DNA of 61,517 nt from an uncultured Prevotella sp. (GTDB lineage: Bacteria; Bacteroidota; Bacteroidia; Bacteroidales; Bacteroidaceae). A model generated the notes under the pieces. It worked only from the letters and a program-made list of their open reading frames with translations. It made no database searches and was not told the origin of the DNA. The stretch's first letter is position 1. Each line of letters starts with the position of its first letter. Shown piece by piece: positions 7,795-16,063 of the stretch. The DNA lies in assembly GCA_905236165.1 (NCBI GenBank), contig CAJOOC010000033.1, forward strand, positions 1-61,517. Direction: 5' to 3'. The position numbers were made by a program, and so were the translations under genes.

Positions 7795-9291
7795 TTAATT
7801 TTCCGTCTGTGATTGTCGTGGTGATGGTATCTTTTCTTCAATTTTATACGCCATAGCGTATTTTGTCTTCTTTACCTCATAGCCGAATGTACGTAGCACT
7901 TTACCTAATGCCAGATTAGGGTTACTTGATATGTTGGCGTAAGGGAATGCCCTTAATAGTTTTGACAGGATGTCGCCCAACATAATGTACGGGGCATCTT
8001 CTGATGTTTCCTCGGGTGGAAGGAATGTCTGGCGGATCATTGTCTCGAAGTCCTTGACCTGCTGGAAGCGTTTGTTGCGTTCCATGAGGTGCTGGTTCTC
8101 GGTCTCGGTGAGCCAGTGGCGCTGGCCGTCTTTGAGCTCGGCGACGAGCTGGGCGTAGATCTGGTTGTGGCTGATGCGGCCACCATTGTCTATCTCGTCG
8201 GCATAGACGCAGACGAAGCGGCGCGAGCCGGTGGGGTCGACCAAGGGACGCAGGTTGTTGGTGGTGGCGATGAACGAGGCGAAGCGCTGGCGCTGTTCCA
8301 TCACCTTGCCGTAGGGTGGGCGCATCTTCACATCGTGCTTCGAGAGGAGGTATTTCAGTATGGGCTGTTGGCTCTTCTTCAAGGCATCGAACTCATCGAT
8401 GTTGATGAGGGCGAAGCTGGACATTGCGATGAAGATGTCGTTGTCGTTCTTCATGGAGATGCGGTCGTTGTAGTACGTCTGCAGGTACTCCGGCAGCAGC
8501 CTGCGGCAGAACGTGGTCTTGCCCGAGCCCTGCGGACCTATCAGCAGGGGTACGATGGCATTGCCGTGCTGGCGGTTCGTGCCCTGCCACTGTGCCACCA
8601 TCGAGAGCATCCACACATGAAAGAGGTGTTCCCAATGCTTATCGTCGGTCTTCACGCGGCGTGCCAGCGGAGTGATGCGGTCCTTTTTGTCCCATGCCGG
8701 GAGGTTGCTCAGGTAATCGGCCATAGGCTCGTAGAGCGGTATGAGGTTGCTGTCGATATAGCGGTTGATGTCCCTGTCCCATGAGTCTACGCCAGCCTTC
8801 AAGGCGTTGATAGACATTGTGTTACGCGCCTTCTGGTCGAGTGGGGCGAAGCTGTATGCCACACCCAGATGCTTGTACTCCGGCACGCCCGTCATCACGT
8901 TCATCCTCAGGAGATAGTGCTCCTTCAGATAGGCTTCCGTCTTAAATGTCAGTAGCGCTGAAGGGCGCATATATTTAAGAGGTATGCTCTTGAGGTACTT
9001 GCGCAGGTAGGCCGTGTGGAATACGCTCTTGATGATGTCTTCGTTCCAACCGAAGTTACTCTGGAAACGCGCCATCCTCACGGCAAACTCCTGCGGCAGG
9101 CCCATCTCATTGCAGCCTGCGGCAAGGCCCTCAAGGACGGCAACGGCATAGAGCTCGTCGTCCTCTTTGTCGCGGTATTTCTCCAACTGCTCGTTGAGGC
9201 AGTCGTGAAAGCGCCTGATCCAGCTTTCCTGCTGCGTCATCCCAGGCACCTCCTGAGGGTTGTGGTAATCGCTTATCTCGGATATAGTCAT
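7795..9291 (-). CDS. VirE/VapE-family primase-helicase-like protein
   Basis: A 498-aa P-loop protein of the virulence-associated E (VapE, PF05272-like) group common on Bacteroidetes mobile islands. The Walker A motif LLIGPQGSGKTTF is followed by a Walker B-like ALINIDEFDAL, a sensor region IATTNN and the arginine-finger-like DPTGSRRFVCV, the order seen in superfamily 3 phage and plasmid helicases. The N-terminal part lacks the extra primase domain of longer relatives. The start codon abuts the 60-bp tandem repeat array and the stop abuts an inverted-repeat structure. This suggests a replication module of an integrated element, although no integrase is visible. Confidence 0.8.
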   Translation of the reverse strand: MTISEISDYHNPQEVPGMTQQESWIRRFHDCLNEQLEKYRDKEDDELYAVAVLEGLAAGCNEMGLPQEFAVRMARFQSNFGWNEDIIKSVFHTAYLRKYLKSIPLKYMRPSALLTFKTEAYLKEHYLLRMNVMTGVPEYKHLGVAYSFAPLDQKARNTMSINALKAGVDSWDRDINRYIDSNLIPLYEPMADYLSNLPAWDKKDRITPLARRVKTDDKHWEHLFHVWMLSMVAQWQGTNRQHGNAIVPLLIGPQGSGKTTFCRRLLPEYLQTYYNDRISMKNDNDIFIAMSSFALINIDEFDALKKSQQPILKYLLSKHDVKMRPPYGKVMEQRQRFASFIATTNNLRPLVDPTGSRRFVCVYADEIDNGGRISHNQIYAQLVAELKDGQRHWLTETENQHLMERNKRFQQVKDFETMIRQTFLPPEETSEDAPYIMLGDILSKLLRAFPYANISSNPNLALGKVLRTFGYEVKKTKYAMAYKIEEKIPSPRQSQTEN

Positions 9292-9699
9292 GTCACACTG
9301 AAAGATTGTTTTTTTGTCACACAGAAATCACAGAAACCACGGAAATAGTTAAGTCACGCTGAAGGGTTGTTTTTTGTCACACGGAAATCACGGAAACCAC
9401 GGAAATAGTTAAGTCACGCTGAAGGGTTGTTTTTTGTCACACGGAAATCACGGAAACCACGTAAAGAGTTAAGTCACACTGAAGGATTATTCTTTTGTCA
9501 CACAGAAATCACAGAAACCACGGAAAGAGTTAAGTCACACTGAAGGATTATTCTTTTGTCACACGGAAATCACGGAAACCACGGAAAGAGTTAAGTCACA
9601 CTGAAGGATTATTCTTTTGTCACACAGAAATCACAGAAATCTCGGAAATAGTGATGTCACGCTGAGGGATTGTTTTTTTGTCACACGGAAATCACGGAT
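9292..9699. repeat. About 6.7 tandem copies of a 60-61-bp repeat
   Basis: Units begin at 9292, 9353, 9413, 9473, 9534, 9595 and 9656. Each has GTCACRCTGAAGG, a T-run, GTCACACRGAAATCACRG, and AAACCACGGAAA. The array starts immediately upstream of the VirE start codon. The second half of the unit matches the inverted-repeat ends flanking the GxxExxY gene (9773-9806 and 10180-10216). Confidence 0.92.
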
Positions 9700-9772
9700 T
9701 TTTTTGTTGATGACTATATGAAATCCTTTCTGTGCGGGGTAGCCAATCCTTTTATCCTTGTTTTTAAAGCAT

Positions 9773-10216
9773 CTTTCTGTGCTTTCTGTGGTTTCTGTGT
9801 GAGAGTTTAATTCGCTATGCGTGTAATAGCTGTTAGGATGTTGTCTGTGTTGAAGTTCACAAGAAGGCCTACCCTCTTATCCATCAGTCGCAGATATGTT
9901 AGCAATTGTTTTGCAAACACCTTCTTCATTTCCTCGACAGATTTTAATTCTACAATGACATTATCCTCTACAAGAAGATCCAATCGCAGTTCTGTTTTCA
10001 ACACATTGCCTTTGTAACTGATAGGTACTTGTATTTGTCTCTCCGTTTTCAAACCACGTTGTTCCAGTTCAAAGCATAGAGCCTCTTCATATACAGACTC
10101 TAACAGCCCCGGGCCAAGTTCATTATACACATCGTAGATGGCTCCTCGTATCTGGTATGTTACATCGTTGACTGTCATTTTTTTGTCAGACAGAGATCAC
10201 AGAAATCACGGAAAGT
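9773..10216. mobile_element. GxxExxY gene bounded by imperfect inverted repeats (possible cassette)
   Basis: The left end (9773-9806) reads CTTTCTGTGCTTTCTGTGG and onward. The right end (10180-10216), read on the other strand, is CTTTCCGTGATTTCTGTGA and onward. The ends agree over roughly 30 bp with several mismatches and enclose only the GxxExxY gene. The right end is the same sequence as the unit of the adjacent tandem array. No target duplication or transposase was found, so mobility is inferred. Confidence 0.5.
9807..10178 (-). CDS. GxxExxY family protein
   Basis: A 123-aa protein with the name-giving motif GPGLLESVYEEAL (residues about 22-34), followed by the PD-(D/E)XK-like core LRLDLLVEDNVIVELKSVEEM, where D and E-L-K stand in nuclease positions. 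The family (PF13366) is widespread in Bacteroidetes and predicted to be nuclease-like; its role is unknown. Both gene ends abut inverted repeats. It is alone, not in an operon with recognisable partners. Family assignment is firm, function open. Confidence 0.88.
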   Translation of the reverse strand: MTVNDVTYQIRGAIYDVYNELGPGLLESVYEEALCFELEQRGLKTERQIQVPISYKGNVLKTELRLDLLVEDNVIVELKSVEEMKKVFAKQLLTYLRLMDKRVGLLVNFNTDNILTAITRIAN

Positions 10217-10295
10217 TCTTTCAACGACCATGATATTTGTTTAGGCATATCGCTGCTCTAACCGAGACCCACCCAACGACGCCCAAAGGCCGTAT

Positions 10296-10326
10296 GTTAA
10301 CGTTCACGTTCATGTTCACGTTAACC
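10296..10326. repeat. AACGNN-type hexamer run
   Basis: GTTAACGTTCACGTTCATG and onward: six-base steps, partly mutated, overlapping the 3' end of the AAA-ATPase-like gene (its last bases lie at 10321-10326). One of many copies of this hexamer family in the window. Confidence 0.7.
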
Positions 10327-11865
10327 GATCTTCCAGTCGTCAATCAATTTTGTTGTGGTGTTAAAGTTGATGCCAATCTTGAACATCTGTCGCGGGTCGT
10401 CAGCGAAAGGACGGGCGTACCCCTTCTCCTCGATCTGCTGCAGGGCGGCAGCGGCTGTCTGGTCAATCTTTAGCTCTAAGAGATATATGTAGTCGGAGGT
10501 CTGGATGACGATGTCCATGCGTCCGTTGGTGGTGTGACGTTCCACATCGACATAGAATCCCATCAGGGTAAAGAACACATATAGCGTGTTTTGGAAGTAA
10601 ATCTCCAGGTTGCCCATCACCTGATAGTCGCCTTTGGCAAAGAAATCCTCCAACCTCTGCATGAAACCTTCAGCATCGCCATTGCGCACATCTTTTATGA
10701 ATCGTGACATCGTGAAGGTGTTCTTGTCAAAATGTTTTGGTGTGTAGAATGGTACGAGGTATTTGATGAATCCCTCTTTTACCTCACGGTTTGGAAATCC
10801 CAGCTTATACTCATCGAACTCGCGGTCGTAGCTTTTCAGAGTGAGATATCCGCTTTGGTAGAGCAGCGGCAGCGGGTTCTCGTCCATAATGTCGATACTG
10901 TTGAGTGTGTCTGTAGACAGTTCTTCAGTGGTCATAGCATCCAACGGGTAGCCCGTCTTCTTCAGCTGATAAACCAGGAACGATGGTGTGCCGGTCTCAA
11001 ACCAGTAGTCGCGGAACACCTTGAAGGAGAGTGTGTTGAGTAAGCTGAATGGATTATAAATGCCTTCGCTAGCATATTCATTAAAGTGGTATCCGTCAAA
11101 GTCCCGACGCAGCCTCTCGTAGCATTCTTCCTTTGTCATATTGTTGGCAGCGGCCACCTCTGCTACGCTGTTGTCAAAGTTTTGGTGCAACTCCTGCTCG
11201 CTTATACCGCAAACGGAACTGTACTGAGGTAACATAGAGATGTCAATGAGGTTGTTCAGGTCACTGAATACGCTCACCTTGCCGAACTTTGTCACGCCGG
11301 TGAGGAAGGCAAACTTTATGTGTGCATCGCACGATTTCAATACCCCATAGAATGCCTTCAGTGTGTTGCGGTACTCCGTCTGTAATGACTCATTGCCTAT
11401 AGCTTGAAGCAGCGGCTTGTCGTACTCGTCAACGAGGATGACCACCTGTGTTTTTGTTTTCGCATGAGCCCGTTCCACAACATGCAGGAAGCGTTCCTCC
11501 AAGTCGCGCTCGGCGTATGGACTATCGTATAGTTGCTCCCATTTTTCAAGGTGTCTGTTCAGAACCTTGTACAAGTCTTCCTTCATCTCGTATTTCTTGA
11601 CATTCAGATCCAGGTGCAGGATAGGATACTGTTTCCATTCCCAGTTCACACTATCGACGTATAGTCCCTTGAACAGCTCTTTCTCGCCAGAGAAAAAAGC
11701 CTCTAAGGTGCTAATCATGAGCGACTTGCCGAACCTGCGTGGGCGCGAGAGGAAATAATAGCTTCCCTCCGACACCATCTTATACATCAGCGCCGTCTTA
11801 TCCACGTATGCATAGCCGTCGCGACGTATCTTGCCGAAATTCTGTATTCCGATAGGGTATTTCAT
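10321..11865 (-). CDS. AAA-ATPase-like protein with PD-(D/E)XK nuclease domain
   Basis: A 514-aa two-domain protein. The N-terminal ATPase part (AAA-ATPase_like, PF09820) starts KYPIGIQNFGKIRRDGYAYV and has the P-loop-like SRPRRFGKSLMIS and Walker B VVILVDEYD. The C-terminal part (PF08011, formerly DUF1703) shows RMDIVI...LLELKI, the D and E-x-K of a PD-(D/E)XK nuclease. Such proteins are abundant in Bacteroidetes and suspected to act in defence or mobile-element biology; no role is proven. A paralogue lies at 12301-13959, separated by a broken gene. A hairpin-repeat array sits just upstream. Confidence 0.88.
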   Translation of the reverse strand: MKYPIGIQNFGKIRRDGYAYVDKTALMYKMVSEGSYYFLSRPRRFGKSLMISTLEAFFSGEKELFKGLYVDSVNWEWKQYPILHLDLNVKKYEMKEDLYKVLNRHLEKWEQLYDSPYAERDLEERFLHVVERAHAKTKTQVVILVDEYDKPLLQAIGNESLQTEYRNTLKAFYGVLKSCDAHIKFAFLTGVTKFGKVSVFSDLNNLIDISMLPQYSSVCGISEQELHQNFDNSVAEVAAANNMTKEECYERLRRDFDGYHFNEYASEGIYNPFSLLNTLSFKVFRDYWFETGTPSFLVYQLKKTGYPLDAMTTEELSTDTLNSIDIMDENPLPLLYQSGYLTLKSYDREFDEYKLGFPNREVKEGFIKYLVPFYTPKHFDKNTFTMSRFIKDVRNGDAEGFMQRLEDFFAKGDYQVMGNLEIYFQNTLYVFFTLMGFYVDVERHTTNGRMDIVIQTSDYIYLLELKIDQTAAAALQQIEEKGYARPFADDPRQMFKIGINFNTTTKLIDDWKIG

Positions 11866-11879
11866 TTTATTCTATGTTA

Positions 11880-12043
11880 ACGGCCAAGAGCCGTACGAAG
11901 TGCACCTATGGTGCAACGAAGACGAAGCGGCGGAATGCTCCGCCTACGAACGCTCGCAAAGACGACCATGACATGCACGCCGACGATGCCCCTGCGGGAA
12001 GGCGTAGCAGTTCAGGGAGTATTAAGAGTGTCAGCGAAGCTAA
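11880..12043. repeat. Array of three different hairpins plus dispersed repeat copy C
   Basis: ACGGC-CAAGA-GCCGT (11880-11894), linker ACGAAG, TGCACC-TAT-GGTGCA (11901-11915), linker ACGAAGACGAAGC, GGCGGA-ATGC-TCCGCC (11929-11944), then TACGAACGCTCGC and the 101-bp repeat (11943-12043). The linker matches those at 19769-19809. The repeat ends seven bases before the stop codon of the truncated aminotransferase gene. Confidence 0.85.
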
Positions 12044-12049
12044 ACGCGC

Positions 12050-12289
12050 TTACAGCTGGTTGTTGATGTGATAGAACTCGTATTTAACATTTTGATTTTC
12101 AAAGGGCTGCAATATGGAGTCGCATATATAGTAAGGAATATACACCTTATTGTATTTGCGAACTTTCAGAATGTACTCCAGTGCATAACGTCCTGCATTT
12201 AGTTTAATGGCGTTACGATGACGTTCCAGTCCATCGTTCAGCTCTAATGAAAAAGCATCTCCAATTGTTCTCATCGAATCTGTTATCAC
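12050..12289 (-). pseudogene. Truncated DegT/DnrJ-like sugar aminotransferase (N-terminal fragment)
   Basis: A frame of 79 codons resembling the first fifth of PLP-dependent sugar aminotransferases of O-antigen loci (usually about 370 aa): LNDGLERHRNAIKLNAGRYA, then KVYIPYYICDSIL and VKYEFYHIN. The catalytic lysine region is absent. The frame ends at 12050, directly beside repeat copy C at 12043, so the rest of the gene was lost at the repeat junction. Assignment rests on resemblance to remembered family openings and is tentative. Confidence 0.5.
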
Positions 12290-12300
12290 TATAATGTATA

Positions 12301-13959
12301 TTAACTCTCCACTACCCAGTTTTCCGGCGTCCAGGTGTTGGCATTGAAGCTCACACCAACCTTCACAACTTTTCGTCCGCTGGTTTGATAGGGTAGGGCG
12401 TAGTTGTGCGTGTCAATCTGCTTGAGGGCGTTCTCGGCGGTGTCGCCCATCTTCAGTTGAGCTTCGCTCGACTTCGGACGCGACTCGGCAGAATTCATGC
12501 GAGCATGATTCTGCTCTCGCTGCTCCCTCAGTTCAAAGACATAGACAGTATCGGGCATCCATACCACCATATCAACACGTCCTCCGGCACATTTTACCTG
12601 AGTGCGCACATACACATTGAGCATAGAGAAGATAAGATACATAGTGTATTCATAGAAACCCTCTTTCGTGGTGGCTTCCTGCAGTTTCTTCTTGAACCCC
12701 TCCACGTATGGCACACCCGCCAGATATGTCTGCATCTCCTGCATGGCCAGATTGATGTCGCCGTTTCGGAGGGCTTTCCAGAATTTTGCGGCAAAGCCCA
12801 TCTGTACTATATTGGCATTCAGACCTGTATATACAGGCAGTAAGCCCTTGGTATAGCCTATTCGAACCTCTTGGTTTGGGATGGACAGCGTATAGGCCTC
12901 TATGACGCGGTCATAATCCTTTATGGTCAGGTATCCGGTTTGGTAGAGTAGTGGCAGTGCGTCTTCCATCGCTTCTGTAGGTTGATCGAAGGCAGACGAG
13001 GGAACTTCCAGCTTGTCTAGCGACATGATGTCGGTCTTGAAATACTGCATCTGGTGAATTAGGAAGGTAGGGGTGCCAGAAGCGAACCAATAGTTGTCTA
13101 TCTTTCGTTGTTGGAATGCCTTCAGCAAGCTAAAGGGGTTATATACGCCGGGGGAATCTTCAGCAAAGTGATATCCGTCGTATTGCAGTTTCAGTTTCTG
13201 GCGTATCTCTTCGCCAGTCATGCTTAGAATCCCTGCCAGTTTTTCCGTGTCTTCTCTTAGTACTGTACTCAGTTCTTCCTCTGTTATGCCGCAGATTGTG
13301 GAAAACATCGTGTCCATCGTAACGTTGGTCAGGTTGTTGATGGTGGAGAAGATGCTGAGCTGTGAGAATTTGGTGACGCCTGTGATGAAGCAGAATTTGA
13401 CATATCGCTCCATAGCCTTCAGCGGTATAAAGAACTCCTGCATCACTTTGCGGAACTCGGGCAGGTTGCTGTCCTCGTGCAACACATCAAGCATCGGAGC
13501 ATCATATTCGTCGATGATTAAAACAACCTGCTTTCCAGTTTGCTTATACACCCTCTTTATAAGCCCCTCCAACAGTCCGCCAGGGGTTACCTCCCCAGGG
13601 TCACTCCCGTATGTGTCGGCGTAATCCTTAAGCAGCAACATCAGCCTTTTTCGTAAGTTATCGGCGTTAGTCTGCCCCTTTGCCGTGCTGATGTCAAATT
13701 TCAACACAGGATACTGCTTCCACTCCTGCTCCAACCCCATAATCTTCAGTCCCTCAAACAACTCTCTTTCGCCGGCGAAATAGGATTCCAAGGTGGAGGT
13801 GAGTAGCGACTTGCCGAATCTCCGTGGACGACTCAGAAAGATGTACTTGGCATAATGTGCCAGTTTCCACACCAGGTCGGTTTTATCAACATAGACATAG
13901 CCTTCGCGGATGATTTCCGAGAAAGTCTGTATGCCTATAGGATATTTCCTTATTCCCAT
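12301..13959 (-). CDS. AAA-ATPase-like/PD-(D/E)XK protein interrupted in its active-site motif
   Basis: A 552-aa paralogue of the protein at 10321-11865: KYPIGIQTFSEIIREGYVYV, SRPRRFGKSLLTS, Walker B VVLIIDEYD, and C-terminal GRVDMVV. The paralogue has LLELKI at the nuclease E-x-K; here the sequence is VFEL, then 25 extra residues, then KMGDTAENAL. The extra 75 bp comprise a 70-bp insert plus a duplicated AACTG, so the frame is kept but E and K are separated. Nuclease activity is probably damaged while the ATPase part is intact. A promoter-like site (14175-14207) lies upstream with a leader of about 210 nt. Confidence 0.88.
   Translation of the reverse strand: MGIRKYPIGIQTFSEIIREGYVYVDKTDLVWKLAHYAKYIFLSRPRRFGKSLLTSTLESYFAGERELFEGLKIMGLEQEWKQYPVLKFDISTAKGQTNADNLRKRLMLLLKDYADTYGSDPGEVTPGGLLEGLIKRVYKQTGKQVVLIIDEYDAPMLDVLHEDSNLPEFRKVMQEFFIPLKAMERYVKFCFITGVTKFSQLSIFSTINNLTNVTMDTMFSTICGITEEELSTVLREDTEKLAGILSMTGEEIRQKLKLQYDGYHFAEDSPGVYNPFSLLKAFQQRKIDNYWFASGTPTFLIHQMQYFKTDIMSLDKLEVPSSAFDQPTEAMEDALPLLYQTGYLTIKDYDRVIEAYTLSIPNQEVRIGYTKGLLPVYTGLNANIVQMGFAAKFWKALRNGDINLAMQEMQTYLAGVPYVEGFKKKLQEATTKEGFYEYTMYLIFSMLNVYVRTQVKCAGGRVDMVVWMPDTVYVFELREQREQNHARMNSAESRPKSSEAQLKMGDTAENALKQIDTHNYALPYQTSGRKVVKVGVSFNANTWTPENWVVES
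12454..12533. mobile_element. 70-bp palindromic insertion with AACTG target duplication
   Basis: CAGTT occurs at 12454-12458 and again at 12529-12533 (AACTG on the coding strand), bracketing a 70-bp segment at 12459-12528. The segment contains GAGC-TTC-GCTC and a quasi-palindrome GAATTCATGC/GCATGATTC. Removing it with one CAGTT copy restores the E-L-K motif of the family. It looks like a very small non-autonomous insertion. Confidence 0.8.
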
Positions 13960-13975
13960 GTTAAGAATGTGTTTT

Positions 13976-14002
13976 TTACGAAGCGGCAGGAGGCATCCTG
14001 CC
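13976..14002. repeat. TACGAAGC-linked hairpin
   Basis: TTACGAAGC followed by GGCAGGA-GGCA-TCCTGCC (13985-14002). It has the same linker-plus-hairpin design as the arrays at 11880 and 19756, with another stem, and lies just upstream of the second AAA-ATPase-like gene, inside its presumed leader. Confidence 0.7.
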
Positions 14003-14174
14003 TTTCAAAGACACATCAGGGGGACACCGCATTTGGTCATTGCAGTGTGAGGGTTCGTTTAGGGTGCTTTTCGGTGCCTATCATCATGGATTGTGCTGAG
14101 TTCCAGTCACTTTTTGGTAGATTAGGCTTCATGGTGTCTCGGACGGTGTTTGGGGACTCCATGCGAGACAATTG

Positions 14175-14207
14175 CAAAGTTAAGGATTTTTTTTGTGTAT
14201 CGTGCAA
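14175..14207 (-). promoter_or_regulatory. Bacteroidetes-type promoter for the AAA-ATPase-like gene
   Basis: On the minus strand, TTG (14207-14205), 22 bp, then TAACTTTG (14182-14175), close to the Bacteroidetes consensus TTTG-N19/21-TAnnTTTG. It points toward the gene starting at 13959. Confidence 0.5.
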
Positions 14208-14210
14208 TAA

Positions 14211-14852
14211 TTAACAATTATTTGCATTTTTCTTTACATTTGTGCCTTTGTCGGCATAGGCAAGCATCTCACGGTCGCCGTTGCTGTCGCCGTAGGCGTA
14301 GAGAAAGTATGAGGCACGATCGGGCTCTGCCTGAAGCAGGCGTGCCACCTTCTCGGGACCATAGCAGTTTTTGGTCAGGAAATGTCCAGTAAGGGTGCCA
14401 CTTGCCGATATTTCGGCCTGTGTGCATAGGAAGGTGATGCTATTGCCGGCCTCCGAACCTACCCAATGTGGCAGGAAAGGGCGAACCCAGTCTTCGATGC
14501 TGGCACTGACGATGTACACCTTGTCGCCATTGGCAAGGTGCCGTCGAAGGATGTCGATAACGGGAGTGTTGCAGATGCGGCCAGCCTCCTTGCTTGCGAA
14601 AGCCTCGCCGAGTTCCAGGAAACGGTCATGCGTCATGCCGCGGAAGAAGAGGGAAAAGACCTTCTCTTTGGCCTTCCAATTGGGAAACAGACGCATCAAC
14701 ATCATGATGATGAGCGGCGAGAAGAGCAGGAAGCCCAGCAGGAAACGCAGAGTTCCGTGGGTATGGCGTATGAAGAGCAGCAACGTGTCGCGGGTGGTCA
14801 GGGTACCGTCGAAGTCAAAGACGCAGACGGTGCGCCGATTTTTATAATTCAT
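14211..14852 (-). CDS. HAD-superfamily phosphatase, subfamily IB (SerB-like)
   Basis: A 213-aa hydrolase with all HAD motifs: nucleophile DFDGTLT (residues 13-19), motif II VSASIEDW, and motif IV YGDSNGDREM. The segment between motifs I and II holds a strongly hydrophobic stretch (LLGFLLFSPLIIMMLM), so the protein may be membrane-associated, as in other subfamily IB members such as SerB-like and CicA-like phosphatases. It stands ahead of a glycosyltransferase group but 215 bp away, so co-transcription is uncertain. The substrate cannot be predicted. Confidence 0.87.
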   Translation of the reverse strand: MNYKNRRTVCVFDFDGTLTTRDTLLLFIRHTHGTLRFLLGFLLFSPLIIMMLMRLFPNWKAKEKVFSLFFRGMTHDRFLELGEAFASKEAGRICNTPVIDILRRHLANGDKVYIVSASIEDWVRPFLPHWVGSEAGNSITFLCTQAEISASGTLTGHFLTKNCYGPEKVARLLQAEPDRASYFLYAYGDSNGDREMLAYADKGTNVKKNANNC

Positions 14853-15067
14853 AATTTAAGTTTCTCAAATTCTTAACTGTTTGATTTAATGGTCGCTATC
14901 GCTCAAAATTGTAAGAAAATTTATTTCGAAAATTATAAAAAGACTCCGCATCGTTTGATTCTATGAAATTTAATCTGCATTGCTCTTATAATTTTTTGAT
15001 TCAATTTTTTGTTAATTTTGAGGCCAAAGGCCGACCAATATATACTTACGAAAGTTGAATTCAAAAT

Positions 15068-16063
15068 TCAAAATTTAGTGATTTCCACGAACAGTTTCAG
15101 CCATTGGTTCATTATCTGTTGTTTTTTATAGCGACGTGCCGCCGTCTGTGCCTCCTGGCCCATCTGTCTGCGAAGGGCGGCGTCATCCATGAGGGCGGTC
15201 AGCTTCTGGATAAAGGCCTCGTCGGCCTGGCGTTCGCTGCCATTGATGGTGAGGGGAATGAGATAGCCTGTGCCGGGCAGGAGGATGTCAGCAGGGCCAT
15301 AGGGACAGTCGAAGGCTACGGCGGGCAGGCCGCATTGCTGTGCCTCCAGGAGCGACATCGGCATGCCTTCGGTGTTGGAGGTGAGGATAAAGATGCTCCC
15401 TGCGGTGTATGCTCCGATGATGTCGCTGGTGTTGTGATGGATGTCGAGTTGCCAGTCAGGATGTGTCTTCTCCACTTCTGCCCAGATACGCCTAAGACGT
15501 GGCAGGTTTTTCTCAGGGCAGTCGCGTCCTACCCACACCACATGACGGCTCTCATAGTCGGGCTTGCGGTCATCTGCGGGTAGGTTGCAGTAGTTGGGTA
15601 TCACCTCCACATGTCGTGCATTAGGGTAGTTCCCGGCATCGCCTTTGGTGAGGCATACTATGGCATCGATGCGGTGCTCTATGAGCGGATAGAGCCAGCG
15701 GTGGTTCATGGCTTGTCGCGCGGAGTGCATCTCCATGACGGTGGGACCCGTCCATCCCGAGGTGAGGATGAGGAAGGCACCAACAGCGCGAAAGTGTATG
15801 GTGACATCTGGATGCAGCTTCCTTACTTCACGCCGGAAGCGCCATGCGGCCATAGGGAGCATGAGGAGGGTAGGGGGCACGTTGAGGCTTACGCGCCTCA
15901 CGGCAGGACTAATGGGAAAGCGTGGCTCTTCGTTGGTATGCCATACCGTCATGAGCACTATCTCGTGGGCGGTATGCTCGGCCAGGTAGTTCAGCTTGTC
16001 GATGAGGATGCGCTGAAGGCCGCCAGTGCCGGTGATGTGTTCTATGACGTAGAGGAGTCTCAT
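15068..16063 (-). CDS. GT4-family glycosyltransferase (GT-B fold)
   Basis: A protein of 331 aa from the start at 16063. That ATG overlaps the stop of the preceding gene as ATGA, giving translational coupling; a reading frame upstream to 16183 is rejected because it would overlap a real gene deeply. It opens MRLLYVIEHITGTGGLQRIL, the GT4 glycine-rich start, has VVWVGRDCPEKNLPRLRRIW, and the E-x7-E motif in SNTEGMPMSLLEAQQCGLP. It transfers an unknown sugar onto a surface glycan, presumably working with the GT2 enzyme encoded just upstream. Confidence 0.87.
   Translation of the reverse strand: MRLLYVIEHITGTGGLQRILIDKLNYLAEHTAHEIVLMTVWHTNEEPRFPISPAVRRVSLNVPPTLLMLPMAAWRFRREVRKLHPDVTIHFRAVGAFLILTSGWTGPTVMEMHSARQAMNHRWLYPLIEHRIDAIVCLTKGDAGNYPNARHVEVIPNYCNLPADDRKPDYESRHVVWVGRDCPEKNLPRLRRIWAEVEKTHPDWQLDIHHNTSDIIGAYTAGSIFILTSNTEGMPMSLLEAQQCGLPAVAFDCPYGPADILLPGTGYLIPLTINGSERQADEAFIQKLTALMDDAALRRQMGQEAQTAARRYKKQQIMNQWLKLFVEITKF

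Noticed and set aside
8089..8784. 231-codon plus-strand frame inside the VirE-type gene
   Set aside because: It is the antisense of a well-supported P-loop protein and shows only Val/Ala/Leu-rich antisense composition.
9292..9699. CRISPR array
   Set aside because: The whole 60-61-bp unit is repeated nearly identically, so there are no unique spacers.
11874..12071. 65-codon plus-strand frame between the AAA-ATPase-like gene and the aminotransferase fragment
   Set aside because: It consists entirely of the hairpin array and the 101-bp repeat.
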